Positions 1 to 8,855 are shown, counted from the first letter of the stretch. The stretch: DNA of 64,000 nucleotides from Arthrobacter sp. cf158 (GCF_900106835.1 NZ_FNNR01000003.1:506381-570380), one strand, 5' to 3'. Notes: generated by a model from the letters alone, not told the origin. Translations and numbers: made by a program.

Positions 1-2
1 CC

Positions 3-314
3 CAGGAGATCCTCCGCAGGAACCACAACCCGCTGGGCACCGTTCCGCTGGACGCTGTGCAAGCCATGGTGGAGAACTTCCCCGTGCTGGCGCGGCTGAT
101 CAGGGAACAGGAACCGGCAGTTTTCGACGGCGACCTGCTGCTTTTCCGCGCCACTGCTGACGTTCCTGAGGGGACACCGGGAGCCGAGGCCTGGGCGCCC
201 TACGTCACCGGGAGCATTACAGACATTGAGGTGCCGGACAGGCATTCCCGGATATTAAGTGACGCAGCTCTCCCCGTAATCATGCCTGCCTTGGCCATCC
301 AGCTTGGGGGCTGA
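3..314 (+). CDS. NRPS C-terminal thioesterase domain (5' end outside window)
   Basis: Only the last 103 residues are visible; the reading frame enters from the left edge without a start. The tail has the look of an NRPS type I thioesterase: a W-x-P-Y-V-T-G segment, then V-P-D-R-H-S with the presumed catalytic His, then a closing amphipathic helix. Thioesterases release the finished peptide from the last carrier protein. The call rests strongly on context: an MbtH-like protein begins 6 bp downstream, followed by an exporter and a phosphopantetheinyl transferase. The product cannot be deduced from this fragment; a siderophore is one reasonable guess. Confidence 0.7.
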   Translation, partial: QEILRRNHNPLGTVPLDAVQAMVENFPVLARLIREQEPAVFDGDLLLFRATADVPEGTPGAEAWAPYVTGSITDIEVPDRHSRILSDAALPVIMPALAIQLGG

Positions 315-320
315 GTCCGA

Positions 321-599
321 ATGACTTACAACGCTCCGGAACCCGGGGCACTGTTAGCGCCGGAACAACCCGAAAGGTCAATCCTCGTGACAAACCCGTT
401 CGATGACACTTCAGCAACCTTCTCCGTCCTGGTCAACGAATTCCAACAACACTCCCTGTGGCCTTCATTCGCGGCCACCCCCAAAGGATGGGTAGCCATG
501 TTCGGCCCTGACAGCCGCGAGGCCTGCCTGGAATACGTGTCCCAAACGTGGACAGACATGGCTCCGCGCAAGGTTGCCGAGCTTGCCGCCAGCCAGTGA
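321..599 (+). CDS. MbtH-like protein
   Basis: 92 residues. The MbtH signature is clear: NPFDD, then VNEFQQHSLWP, PKGW, CLEYV and WTDMAP; the family usually reads WTDMRP, so Ala replaces Arg here. MbtH proteins bind NRPS adenylation domains and promote their folding and activity. The N-terminus is about 20 residues longer than typical, so translation could instead begin at an internal GTG just before NPFDD; the ATG was kept because it lies 6 bp after the NRPS stop. The stop overlaps the GTG of the next gene, which suggests translational coupling. Confidence 0.92.
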   Translation: MTYNAPEPGALLAPEQPERSILVTNPFDDTSATFSVLVNEFQQHSLWPSFAATPKGWVAMFGPDSREACLEYVSQTWTDMAPRKVAELAASQ

Positions 600-1570
600 T
601 CCGGGTAGAAGATGTGCGCAAGTCCTACGGCGCCTTCACAGCGCTCGATGGCCTGACGCTCAACGCGGCAGAAGGCACAGTGTTGGGTTTACTGGGACCC
701 AACGGCTCCGGCAAAACCACCACTGTGAAGCTTCTCACCACCTTGTTGACACCGGATTCCGGGGATGCCTGGGTGGCCGGCCACTCCGTCCGCAAAGACC
801 CTGAAAGCGTACGACGCAACCTGGGCCTCTCAGGGCAATATGCGGCCGTGGATGAAAAGCTCACTGCTTTTGAGAACCTCCACATGGTGGGTCGCCTCTA
901 CGGAATGAACCGCAGGAATGCCACCGCCCGTGCCCACGAGTTATTGGCGGACTTCCGGCTCACAGAGGTTGCGGGCAAGCGGGCCGGGGCTTTCTCGGGC
1001 GGTATGAGACGCCGCCTGGACCTTGCGGGTGCCGTGGTGGCACGGCCCAAGGTGGTGGTGCTGGACGAACCCACCACCGGCTTGGACCCGCGCGGCCGGT
1101 TGGATACGTGGGACGTGGTGGCCGGCTTGGTGTCTGGGGGAACAACCGTCCTCCTGACCACCCAATACCTTGAAGAAGCTGACAGGTTGGCGGACCACAT
1201 TGCCGTCATCAACCATGGCAGTGTCATCGCTGAAGGCACTCCCACAGCGCTCAAGAACCGCGCCGGTTCAGGGCGTGTGGACGTTACCGTGCGGGATGCG
1301 GCAGATCTGCAAGGGGCCACTTCCGTGCTGACGGAGGCCACCGGCGGGTTGGCAATCCCCGAGGTGGACCACGCCGCGTTAAGGGTTTCCGTAGCAGCAC
1401 CCGGCGGCCACAGCGTGCTGGTTCGCGTCTTGGCCGAATTGGATGCCAGGTCCCTCGCAGTCACCGAAGCCTCCCTTCGCCGGCCCACCCTGGACGACGT
1501 TTTCCTCCAGCTCACAGGAGGAAACACGCAGCCCGAAAACCACATCAGCAAGGAAGGGGTACCCGCTTGA
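596..1570 (+). CDS. ABC transporter ATP-binding protein (DrrA type)
   Basis: 324 residues. Walker A GPNGSGKT lies at about residues 34-41, followed by the signature FSGGMRRRLD, Walker B VVVLDEPTTGLDP and a switch region TTQYLEEADRL. The C-terminal extension ending in RRPTLDDVFLQLTG is typical of the daunorubicin-resistance DrrA subfamily, which energises export of peptides, polyketides and antibiotics. The GTG at 596 overlaps the MbtH stop and immediately precedes the usual V-I-R-V-E-D-V start of the fold; an upstream ATG at 548 would add unrelated sequence. With the next gene it probably exports the NRPS product. Confidence 0.9.
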   Translation: MIRVEDVRKSYGAFTALDGLTLNAAEGTVLGLLGPNGSGKTTTVKLLTTLLTPDSGDAWVAGHSVRKDPESVRRNLGLSGQYAAVDEKLTAFENLHMVGRLYGMNRRNATARAHELLADFRLTEVAGKRAGAFSGGMRRRLDLAGAVVARPKVVVLDEPTTGLDPRGRLDTWDVVAGLVSGGTTVLLTTQYLEEADRLADHIAVINHGSVIAEGTPTALKNRAGSGRVDVTVRDAADLQGATSVLTEATGGLAIPEVDHAALRVSVAAPGGHSVLVRVLAELDARSLAVTEASLRRPTLDDVFLQLTGGNTQPENHISKEGVPA

Positions 1571-2367
1571 GCGTCATCTCTGCCGCTGTCAGGGACAGCT
1601 CCGTCATTGCCCACCGCAACCTGCTCAACGTTCTCCGCACCCCGGGAGCGCTGGTCACCGGCGTCGTGCAGCCCGTGATGTTCGTCTTGCTTTTGGGCTT
1701 CGTCTTCGGCGGTTCCCTGGGTGGCGACCAGTACCGCAGCTTCCTCATTGGCGGCATCCTGGCCCAGACCCTGACGTTCAACGCATCCTTTACGGCCGTC
1801 TATCTGGCCAAGGATCTTCAACTCGGATTGATTGACCGCTTTCGTTCCTTGCCCATGTCCCGCGTCGCGGTGATTCTGGGACGCACCACCTCTGACCTTT
1901 ACACCAGCGTCATATCCATCGCAGTGACCCTCCTCTGCGGGGTTGCAGTCGGTTGGCGTATGAACACCGGCGCCCTGGAGATGCTCGCAGCGCTGGGCGT
2001 GTTGTTGCTCTTCGCGTTCGCGGTGTCCTGGATTGGTGCGCTGATAGCCCTCACGGCGCGCAGCGTCGAAGTAGCGCAAAGCCTTGGCCTGGTGTGGCTC
2101 TTCCCTGTCACCTTCGTGTCGGGCGCCTTTGTGTCGACGGCTTCGCTTCCGGGCCCCCTTCGCGCCATCGCCGAATGGAACCCCGTCACCTCCGTGGCCA
2201 CGGCCGTGCGTGAGCTCTTCGGAAACACCGCACCCTCGGGGTTCATCGCTCCAGGTGGCTGGCCCGCGGATAACGCGTTGTTGTATGCCGTCGCATGCAG
2301 CATTGCCATCATCGCGGTGTTCGCACCCTTGGCGATCGCCAAGTACCGCCGCATCAGCAAGCTGTGA
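1567..2367 (+). CDS. ABC-2 type transporter permease (DrrB type)
   Basis: 266 residues with six predicted hydrophobic spans, typical of ABC-2 permeases. The cytoplasmic N-terminus carries the usual A-H-R-N-L-L-N-V-L-R-T-P segment, and V-Q-P-V-M-F-V-L-L follows as the first membrane helix. It forms the membrane part of the exporter whose ATPase is encoded just upstream. The start is TTG, overlapping the ATPase stop codon by 3 bp, and the stop overlaps the GTG of the next gene. The cargo is inferred to be the nonribosomal peptide from context only. Confidence 0.88.
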   Translation: MSVISAAVRDSSVIAHRNLLNVLRTPGALVTGVVQPVMFVLLLGFVFGGSLGGDQYRSFLIGGILAQTLTFNASFTAVYLAKDLQLGLIDRFRSLPMSRVAVILGRTTSDLYTSVISIAVTLLCGVAVGWRMNTGALEMLAALGVLLLFAFAVSWIGALIALTARSVEVAQSLGLVWLFPVTFVSGAFVSTASLPGPLRAIAEWNPVTSVATAVRELFGNTAPSGFIAPGGWPADNALLYAVACSIAIIAVFAPLAIAKYRRISKL

Positions 2368-3149
2368 CCGCCCAAGCCGGGACTCCCGGCGTCGGATATC
2401 TCATTCTGCCGTCCGCCAGCGTCGAGGCGGCGTGTTCCAGCGTCGGCGGCCTGGACCGGTTCCTGGGCCCTGACGAAAGGATCGCAGGACGTCGGTTCCG
2501 CACCGTTGAGGACAGCCGCGACTACGCGGCATCGCATGTACTGCTGCGCCTGCTCGCCGCGCATCGCCTGGGGCTGGATGCTCTCGCAGCCCCAGGCTTG
2601 AACATCACACGATACTGCCCTGGGTGCGGCAGTTCAGGCCACGGACGGACGGTCCTGCCGGGAATGTCATTGAGCCTTTCCCGGAGTCATGGACTGGTGA
2701 TGGCAGTAGCTGGACCGGCTGCCGCCAGCGTCGGCGCCGATGTGGAACGCGTCCCGTCGGCGCTCTTTGAGGGGTTTGACGAGTATGTTCTTAGTCCCGC
2801 GGCGGCCTCGGTGATCGCCAAGACCGGGGTAAGGGAAAGAATGCGTCAGTGGGTTGCCAAAGAAGCTGTGCTCAAGGCCGCCGGAGTGGGGCTCAGCGTC
2901 CCGCCATCCGCCGTCTCGCTGGTTTCCGATGGTAATGGTGCCGAGGCTCTTCGGGCCGATTGTCCGGAACAGCCGCTGGTGCACGGATTTGACGTTTATC
3001 CGGTCCCGGCCATCTCAACCCACGTGGCGGCCGTCTCAGCCATTGCCTGCGGCCCACCGGCGCCAAGGGACGCCAATAAGGTACTTCCCCAGGCGAGGCG
3101 TGGCAGCCTCAGGGCACCTTCCAAAGGCCTGAATTTGAGTGGGGCGTAG
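2364..3149 (+). CDS. 4'-phosphopantetheinyl transferase (Sfp/EntD superfamily)
   Basis: 261 residues. Sfp-type motifs are present: CPGCGSSGHGR around residues 85-94, G-A-D-V-E with metal-binding D126 and E128, and W-V-A-K-E-A-V-L-K-A with E167 and K171. These enzymes transfer phosphopantetheine from CoA to carrier-protein serines and so activate NRPSs. The GTG at 2364 overlaps the permease stop, continuing the overlap pattern of the operon. The C-terminal 40 residues are basic and not conserved in the fold. Presence at the operon end supports a dedicated secondary-metabolite PPTase. Confidence 0.88.
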   Translation: MTAQAGTPGVGYLILPSASVEAACSSVGGLDRFLGPDERIAGRRFRTVEDSRDYAASHVLLRLLAAHRLGLDALAAPGLNITRYCPGCGSSGHGRTVLPGMSLSLSRSHGLVMAVAGPAAASVGADVERVPSALFEGFDEYVLSPAAASVIAKTGVRERMRQWVAKEAVLKAAGVGLSVPPSAVSLVSDGNGAEALRADCPEQPLVHGFDVYPVPAISTHVAAVSAIACGPPAPRDANKVLPQARRGSLRAPSKGLNLSGA

Positions 3150-3177
3150 TGTGGAAGATGGACGAAAGGAGCACTTC

Positions 3178-3957
3178 ATGAAGAAAATCCTCATGGTACT
3201 GACCAGCGTTTCCGAGATCGGCGATACCGGAGAGAAGACCGGCTACAACGTGGCCGAGGCCGCACACCCTTGGAAGGTCTTCAAAGATTCCGGACATTTC
3301 GTCGACTTCGCGTCCATCAAGGGCGGCCAGCCTCCACGTGACGAGGTGGACTCGGATGATCCCATTCAGGTTGCCTTCACCCAGGATGAGACCACACGTG
3401 CCGGGCTCTACAACACAGCCCGGGTGGATGTGGTTGATCCCGGGCAATATGACGCCGTCTACCTGGTAGGAGGCCATGGCACCATGTGGGACTTCCCGGA
3501 CAGCGAAGGCCTGCAGAACCTTGTGGCCAGCGTTTATGACGCCGGCGGTTTGGTAGGCGCGGTATGCCATGGACCAGCAGGCCTGTTGAACGTTGAATTG
3601 GATAACGGCTTCCGCCTTGTCCAGGGCCGCGATGTGGCCGCCTTTACCAATGACGAGGAAGTAGCCGCCGGCAAGGACAAGGTCATCCCGTTTTTCCTGG
3701 CAGACCGCTTGGAGGAACAGGGCGCCCGCCACGTGTCCGCAGGAGTCTTCGAAGAGAAGGTAGTGGTGGACGAACGGCTGGTAACCGGGCAGAACCCGGC
3801 CTCAGCTGCTGGCGTGGCCAAGGAAATGGAAAAGCTGTTTGCGGAGGTCATTCATCAGGAAAAGGCTGAGGAGCAGCACGAGGCAGAGGCTTTGCGCGCC
3901 GAAAAGGACGCCGAGAAAACTGCCAGGAAGCAGGCCTCGGCAGACGCCGAACATTAG
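3178..3957 (+). CDS. DJ-1/PfpI family protein (Hsp31/GATase1-like)
   Basis: 259 residues. The fold is marked by YLVGGHGTMWDFPDSEGLQ and the nucleophile elbow A-V-C-H-G-P-A (C130, H131). Relatives include Hsp31-type chaperones/glyoxalase III and proteases or amidases of the DJ-1 superfamily; exact activity cannot be assigned. The ATG at 3178 follows a good Shine-Dalgarno (gaaaggag). The last ~35 residues form a highly charged, Glu/Lys/Ala-rich helix absent from the paralogue at 25320-26003. It is 28 bp after the PPTase but is probably a separate unit because it has its own ribosome binding site and unrelated function. Confidence 0.88.
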   Translation: MKKILMVLTSVSEIGDTGEKTGYNVAEAAHPWKVFKDSGHFVDFASIKGGQPPRDEVDSDDPIQVAFTQDETTRAGLYNTARVDVVDPGQYDAVYLVGGHGTMWDFPDSEGLQNLVASVYDAGGLVGAVCHGPAGLLNVELDNGFRLVQGRDVAAFTNDEEVAAGKDKVIPFFLADRLEEQGARHVSAGVFEEKVVVDERLVTGQNPASAAGVAKEMEKLFAEVIHQEKAEEQHEAEALRAEKDAEKTARKQASADAEH

Positions 3958-3974
3958 TCCGCACGGCATGTTGG

Positions 3975-4006
3975 CTGATGGCCGCCCTGAGTTGGGCGGC
4001 CATCAG
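3975..4006. terminator. Terminator-like hairpin after the DJ-1 gene
   Basis: A perfect 13-bp inverted repeat, CTGATGGCCGCCC / GGGCGGCCATCAG, with a 6-nt loop lies 18 bp after the stop at 3957. There is no T-tract, so it may act only as a weak terminator or an mRNA-end stabiliser. Confidence 0.55.
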
Positions 4007-4026
4007 CTGCGGGCATCAGCTGCGGG
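4001..4026. repeat. 13-bp perfect tandem duplication
   Basis: The unit CATCAGCTGCGGG occurs twice head to tail (4001-4013 and 4014-4026), starting inside the hairpin arm and ending before the Shine-Dalgarno of the next gene. It looks like a slippage duplication. Confidence 0.8.
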
Positions 4027-4044
4027 CCGAAAGGAGCAGGAAAA

Positions 4045-4626
4045 ATGTCCACCATCACTGCTTTTGAGCACATCACGCTCGACGGTGTTATGCAGGGACC
4101 TGGCCGGGCCGATGAAGATACCAGGGCCGGCTTCACCCATGGAGGCTGGGCCAACGGCTACCAGGACGACATTTCGATGAAGTACGCCGGTGAGGGCATG
4201 CGGGCCACAAGGGGTCTCCTGTTCGGTCGCCGCAGTTACGAGGATGTGCTCGGTTACTGGACCTCCAGCGGCCCCAATCCTTTTGTTGATGCTCTGGTGG
4301 GCTCTGACAAGTTCGTCGTCTCACGTGGCGCAGACACACCGCTGGCCTATGCGAACAGTGAACTCCTGGCCGGTGAGGCGGTGACCACCGTGGCCGCTCT
4401 CAAGGACCAGTACCCCCACGATCTCCTGATCATGGGCAGCGGCGAACTGGTCCGCAGCTTGCACGCCGCAGGACTCATCGACCGTTACACGTTGTTGATT
4501 CACCCCCTGGTGCTGGGCTCCGGAACCCGGCTCTTTGCAAACGGAGACCGCGTGGACCTGAAACTGGAACGCAGCCTCACCACCTCTACCGGTGTTGTTA
4601 TCGCCGAATTCGTTGCCGCCCTTTGA
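4045..4626 (+). CDS. Dihydrofolate reductase family protein (RibD C-terminal-like)
   Basis: 193 residues. Features of the DHFR/RibD reductase fold: start ITAFEHITLDGVMQGPG, then LLFGRRSYEDVLGYW, LLIMGSGELVRSL and the C-terminal HPLVLGSGTRLF. Proteins of this kind (YyaP/YwjB type) bind NAD(P)H, but substrates are mostly unknown; true folate or riboflavin pathway function is unlikely without other pathway genes nearby. A strong Shine-Dalgarno (aaaggagcagg) precedes the ATG. It stands alone between two hairpins and an opposing gene. Confidence 0.85.
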   Translation: MSTITAFEHITLDGVMQGPGRADEDTRAGFTHGGWANGYQDDISMKYAGEGMRATRGLLFGRRSYEDVLGYWTSSGPNPFVDALVGSDKFVVSRGADTPLAYANSELLAGEAVTTVAALKDQYPHDLLIMGSGELVRSLHAAGLIDRYTLLIHPLVLGSGTRLFANGDRVDLKLERSLTTSTGVVIAEFVAAL

Positions 4627-4742
4627 TCGTTGCGGCCCGTTCAAGGTGGCCTCTTTAAAAGGCACTGATTCCCATGGCCATCAGCCTCAAGACCACCTCC
4701 GGCAAAATCCTTGCCTCCGGATCAGGCGTCGCTGGGTCCGGT

Positions 4743-6008
4743 TCATGGAGAATGCTTGAACTGGACGTCGGCGGCGTAGCGGAGCTCCGTGATGCCGCGG
4801 GTGGCGAGGTACGCGTCGTCCTCTGCTTTGCCGGCCAACACCACCGTGGGGCGTTGACCGGACATGGCGAGCGACATCCAGGACTCGAAGAATGCACCCC
4901 CTGGCGCGCATTGTTGACGATTCGAACCTGTAGTCCCGCCCGGATCGAGCACCAATGCAGTGGTGCGCTGTCCGGCCAATGACGGGTTCTCCCGATATTT
5001 ACGGCCAACCTCTGACACTGCTGTCCCTTGCGGCTTGACGGCCTGGTGGGTGGTCAACAGGCCAAGCGAATATTCGAGCTCCGGGAAGTCCATCAAGGTT
5101 CTGTCCACATCATGGGAGCACCACCATGTGACGCCCCAGAGGTTCTCGCAGTCCAAGGCGTACTCAAGAGTGCGCCGGGCGAACTCGGCGGCATCGGAAG
5201 ATGCAACATGCGGGCTGGGGGCTCCCACTTCCTGAAGCCAAAGGGGGGCAAAGGGATCCGGTGACCAGCCGCGGGCAAGTTCAATCAGGTATTCGGCCAG
5301 CCGGAGGCTCTGCTCACTCATGCCGCCATACATCTGGGCTGTGTTGTTAAAGACCCACGAGTGGACTGTTGGCATGGAGCCGAATGGCACCCCCGTACTG
5401 GGAGTAAAGGGGTGCCGGCCATCGAAGAATGCGGCGTCATACTCTGAGTGGTGATGCCAGGCGTTCGGAGCTCCGGCAGCGCACGCCGCCAGCATGGTGG
5501 CTACCCAGTGCCGGGCTTCCTCGGGCGTGGCTTGGCTTTGCTGCGGGTGGGCAGCGGACCCGAATTGGCTGAATTCGTTGCCGATGCTCATGCCAAGGAA
5601 ATTTGGGCAGTCCGCCACAGCACGGGCCAACGCCGTCAGGTATGCGGATTGGCCTTCCAGGACCTCCGGGTCAGTGAACAGATTTTTCTGGCGCCATGTC
5701 TGGGTCCACGCAGGGAGAAAATCGAAGCTGGACAAGTGCCCCTGCAATCCGTCCACGGAGACTTGCAGTCCACGTTCCCCGGCCGCGTCCACCATGGCCC
5801 TCAAATCTTCCAGCGAACGTTCCCGGATCAGCGATCGATTCGGCTGAAAGTGCGGCCACAAGGCAAACACCCGGACGTGGTCCAGCCCCAAACCGGCGAT
5901 CGAGTCAAGGTCACGTCTGACATCGTCCACATCGAAATCCAGCCAGTGATGGAACCATCCGCGCGATGGCGTGTAATTGGCACCGAACCTTGTCCGTAGC
6001 TGTGTCAT
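4743..6008 (-). CDS. Glycoside hydrolase (GH5/mannanase-like TIM barrel)
   Basis: 421 residues. The N-terminus (F-G-A-N-Y-T-P-S-R-G-W-F) and the strand-4 end I-G-N-E-F (E145, presumed acid/base) and strand-7 end W-L-Q-E-V-G (E260, presumed nucleophile) match clan GH-A retaining hydrolases. No signal peptide is visible, so it probably acts on imported oligosaccharides or glycosides. The ATG at 6008 is chosen because translation further upstream is low-complexity and non-homologous. It is the last gene of the MFS-M20-GH series on the minus strand, 79 bp after the M20 gene. Substrate is not predictable. Confidence 0.8.
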   Translation of the reverse strand: MTQLRTRFGANYTPSRGWFHHWLDFDVDDVRRDLDSIAGLGLDHVRVFALWPHFQPNRSLIRERSLEDLRAMVDAAGERGLQVSVDGLQGHLSSFDFLPAWTQTWRQKNLFTDPEVLEGQSAYLTALARAVADCPNFLGMSIGNEFSQFGSAAHPQQSQATPEEARHWVATMLAACAAGAPNAWHHHSEYDAAFFDGRHPFTPSTGVPFGSMPTVHSWVFNNTAQMYGGMSEQSLRLAEYLIELARGWSPDPFAPLWLQEVGAPSPHVASSDAAEFARRTLEYALDCENLWGVTWWCSHDVDRTLMDFPELEYSLGLLTTHQAVKPQGTAVSEVGRKYRENPSLAGQRTTALVLDPGGTTGSNRQQCAPGGAFFESWMSLAMSGQRPTVVLAGKAEDDAYLATRGITELRYAADVQFKHSP

Positions 6009-6087
6009 TCGTCCTGCTCCGTTGGCTGAGTCGACTGGATGGTGATCAACAGGGAGTCTATGCCCCAGGTCCCGCCCAGGGGCGGGA

Positions 6088-7317
6088 TCAGGCCTCAAGC
6101 GTGGCGGTGGTGGCGCCAGGACGCCGTGCTTCCTGGAGTTCCAGCAGCTCGGCGCGCAGCCCGGTGTCCAGAGCGGCGTCAAGAATGGTCCAGGCCAGGA
6201 CTGTGGCGCCATCAAGGACCGCCTGGTCCGCCTCAGGGGTGATGGCGTCTGCGGTGAAGTCCGGGTGGTGAGGGACAGCCGTACTGTTGCGGACCACCAC
6301 CATCCCGTGCACGGAAGGTACTACTTGCGAGACGTTGCCCATGTCCGAGGAACCGCCGCCGAAAATGGGCGTCGTGTCCACTGGCCTCCCAACCGCTTCC
6401 ATGTTCTGATCCCAGACTTTGCCCAACCCGGCGTGGGTGTCGATAGGCGCATAAGGGTGTTCGGTCTGCCGGTGCGTCCACGTGCAGCCGGTCGCGATAG
6501 CCGCGCCTTCAAAGCATGCCAGTACCCTGCGCTTGAGGTTTCGCCACACTTCGACATCCCCGGCACGCACTTCCACCTGGACAGTAGAGTCGCCGGCGAT
6601 GACGTTGGTGGCGCCGCCACCATGGGAAATGAACGCGTTGGTGTTGGCATTTTCCGGCAGGTGCTGCCTCAGGACCGCCATGTTCATCAGGGCCAAACTT
6701 GCCGCAGCTCCAGCGTTGATGGCTTTGTCCGGTGCGCCGGCGGCGTGGGCTTCACTGCCCTTGAACTGAACTTCGAAGCGCTCCACCGCGGCCATGCTGA
6801 AGGCAGTTGCGCTGCGTTCGGTTCCGGTCATTCCGTGGACCATGAGGGAGAAAGCGGCGTCCTCCCACGCCCCCGCCTGCAGCAGCGAAACCTTACCGCC
6901 ACCGTGTTCCTCGGCCGGCGTTCCGAGGAGTTTGATGCGAAGCCCGGCAGCGTCGGCAACATCTTTGAGTGCCAAAGCGGCACCAACCCCGGCGGCAGCG
7001 ATCATGTTGTGCCCACACGCGTGGCCCACCTCGGGGAGTGCATCGTATTCGGCGCAGAGGACCACAGTCAGCTCGCCGCGGCCATAGACGGCTTCGATCG
7101 CCGTCGGGACTCCATAGGCGTTTTCGGTGACGTCGAAGCCGCCCTCACGCAGCACTGCGGCCACAGCCGCAGCCGATTGGCGCTCCTCCCAGGAAATTTC
7201 TGCCAGCGCATGGACCGTGTGGCTGAGTTCCAGGATGGAAGGCCCGACGGCGGTCACGGACTCGCGTACAGCCTCGCGCAGGATGTCCTTGGACGTGATG
7301 TCGATGGAAACAGTCAT
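6088..7317 (-). CDS. M20 family amidohydrolase/peptidase
   Basis: 409 residues. Metal-site motifs of the M20D group are present: CAEYDALPEVGHACGHN near residue 100, GTPAEEHGGGK, and a dimerisation domain with KGSEAHAAGAPDKAIN. Family members hydrolyse N-acyl amino acids or p-aminobenzoyl-glutamate (AbgB) and similar amides. The gene follows the MFS transporter after 26 bp, suggesting that the transporter imports the amide and this cytosolic enzyme cleaves it. The ATG at 7317 begins a standard MTVSIDITSKD helix. The precise substrate is unknown. Confidence 0.88.
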   Translation of the reverse strand: MTVSIDITSKDILREAVRESVTAVGPSILELSHTVHALAEISWEERQSAAAVAAVLREGGFDVTENAYGVPTAIEAVYGRGELTVVLCAEYDALPEVGHACGHNMIAAAGVGAALALKDVADAAGLRIKLLGTPAEEHGGGKVSLLQAGAWEDAAFSLMVHGMTGTERSATAFSMAAVERFEVQFKGSEAHAAGAPDKAINAGAAASLALMNMAVLRQHLPENANTNAFISHGGGATNVIAGDSTVQVEVRAGDVEVWRNLKRRVLACFEGAAIATGCTWTHRQTEHPYAPIDTHAGLGKVWDQNMEAVGRPVDTTPIFGGGSSDMGNVSQVVPSVHGMVVVRNSTAVPHHPDFTADAITPEADQAVLDGATVLAWTILDAALDTGLRAELLELQEARRPGATTATLEA

Positions 7318-7343
7318 TGTTATTCCTTCGTGTAGTGGTGGTG

Positions 7344-8813
7344 TCAGTTGACGGGTTCGAGAGCGTCGGGGGCACCGTGGGTTGCCTCCGGGGCGGGAGC
7401 AGTTGGGTCGGTGAGTACGGTTGGCTTGGCTGGCCGAATGAAGAGAACTGCAACGGCAAACAGCACGGACAGGCCAGCGCAGATCCACCAGACGGCATGG
7501 AAGGACAGCTCCGTGGCCGCCGGGGTTCCTGCAGCAGTGGGAGTGGTGAGCGCCGCCATCAGCAGAGCAAAGAGCGCGCCCGCCACTCCACCGGCAGCGG
7601 TGCGTGCTGTGTTGTAGAGACCGGAAGCAATGCCCACCGAATCGGCCGCTGCACGCTGGACCACCAGCGTGGGAAGGGTGCCGCTGACCAATCCGGAGCC
7701 CAGACCGGCTACGACGAGCCACACTGAGAAGGTGACCAAACTGCCGGGTGCCAGGATCATGAAAACGTAGGCAACGGCGCTTAGCCCACCGCCCACGGCA
7801 ACGCTCCGGGGGCCACCTATAACACGGGATACGCGGTCGCTGAAGGATGCCCCCAGGAATGCTGCCAACGCCATGATGCTGAGCATGGTTCCGGCCGCTG
7901 AGGCTGCCGCCCCGAAGCCGAAGCCCACAGTGGCCGGATCCGAGCGCAGGTAGACCGAGATGGGCGCCTGCGCACCGAAGAGTTGGGCGCCGTAGAGGAA
8001 CGCCACAATGATGGGTAGGCCAATCCCACCACGCAGGAGCATGGTGAGGTCCACCAACGGGTGTTCGGTCCGGCGGGCGGACAGCACCCAGGCGACCAGG
8101 AGTGCCACCCCAGCCAGCATGGCGATGGCCGTGGTCATCGGGGGCCACGTTGAGAGGTTTGAGGCACCGCCAAGAAGTGCGGCCAACCCACCACCCAGCA
8201 GGGCAGCACCCAGATAATCCACCCGGCCTTTGCTGCGCAACGGTGTCTCCTTGACGAAGAATGCGATCCCGGGAAGGCACAGTGCCATGAAGATCGCAGG
8301 CATAAGCAGCGTGATGGACAGGCTGCCGACGGCGTCCAGAACGATTCCGGAGAGCAGTCCGCCAATGGTGGCGCCCAGGGTCAGGGCCGCAACCAGCCGG
8401 CCGATACTGCGACCTGAGCGCTCCGAATCGCGTTGGTGCACTATAGCGAATTCCAAGGGAAGGAACACGGCCAGAGGTGCCTGGATGGCCCTGCCCAGCA
8501 GGAACAACCCGTAGTTGGGTGCGAAGGCCACCAGGACCGATGCGGCGGCCACGATGGCCGTGGCGATCATCAGGATCCGTTTGTGGCCGTGGATATCGCC
8601 GAGCTTGGAAAGGAGGGGAACAACCAGGACTGTAGCCAGGAGATACGCGGCACTGATCCAGTTCAGGGATGCAGCCGGGACTCCATAGTGTTCACCAATG
8701 GAAGAGAACAAAGGATTCAGCCACCCCTGAAGGATGCCGCTGCCAAGCTCCATGACCACCAGGAATCCGACGGCTCCTGCCGCGGTGGTGGATTTCTGCG
8801 CAGTTGTACGCAT
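7344..8813 (-). CDS. MFS transporter (DHA2-like)
   Basis: 489 residues with about 12-14 hydrophobic spans. The loop 2-3 signature L-G-D-I-H-G-H-K-R, close to the MFS motif GDxxGRR, is seen after the second helix, and a second GR-rich motif follows. Start ATG at 8813 (M-R-T-T-A-Q-K); the frame stays open much further upstream, but that region encodes the divergent regulator on the other strand. First gene of a three-gene minus-strand unit with the amidohydrolase and the glycoside hydrolase. It could be an importer of their substrate or an exporter; orientation of transport cannot be read from sequence. Confidence 0.88.
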   Translation of the reverse strand: MRTTAQKSTTAAGAVGFLVVMELGSGILQGWLNPLFSSIGEHYGVPAASLNWISAAYLLATVLVVPLLSKLGDIHGHKRILMIATAIVAAASVLVAFAPNYGLFLLGRAIQAPLAVFLPLEFAIVHQRDSERSGRSIGRLVAALTLGATIGGLLSGIVLDAVGSLSITLLMPAIFMALCLPGIAFFVKETPLRSKGRVDYLGAALLGGGLAALLGGASNLSTWPPMTTAIAMLAGVALLVAWVLSARRTEHPLVDLTMLLRGGIGLPIIVAFLYGAQLFGAQAPISVYLRSDPATVGFGFGAAASAAGTMLSIMALAAFLGASFSDRVSRVIGGPRSVAVGGGLSAVAYVFMILAPGSLVTFSVWLVVAGLGSGLVSGTLPTLVVQRAAADSVGIASGLYNTARTAAGGVAGALFALLMAALTTPTAAGTPAATELSFHAVWWICAGLSVLFAVAVLFIRPAKPTVLTDPTAPAPEATHGAPDALEPVN

Positions 8814-8822
8814 GTGCGCTCC

Positions 8823-8855
8823 GATGTGATGAGAAGTGAACGGGATCACAACATC
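8823..8855. promoter_or_regulatory. Divergent promoter region with imperfect inverted repeat
   Basis: GATGTGAT at 8823-8830 faces ATCACAACATC at 8845-8855 (imperfect because of two extra bases). The repeat sits between the MFS and Lrp/AsnC starts, where an Lrp-type regulator would be expected to bind. Function is inferred from position only. Confidence 0.35.

Noticed and set aside
898..2079. Long minus-strand open frame opposite the ABC exporter genes.
   Set aside because: It is antisense to two clear transporter genes and has no domain, Shine-Dalgarno or plausible composition.
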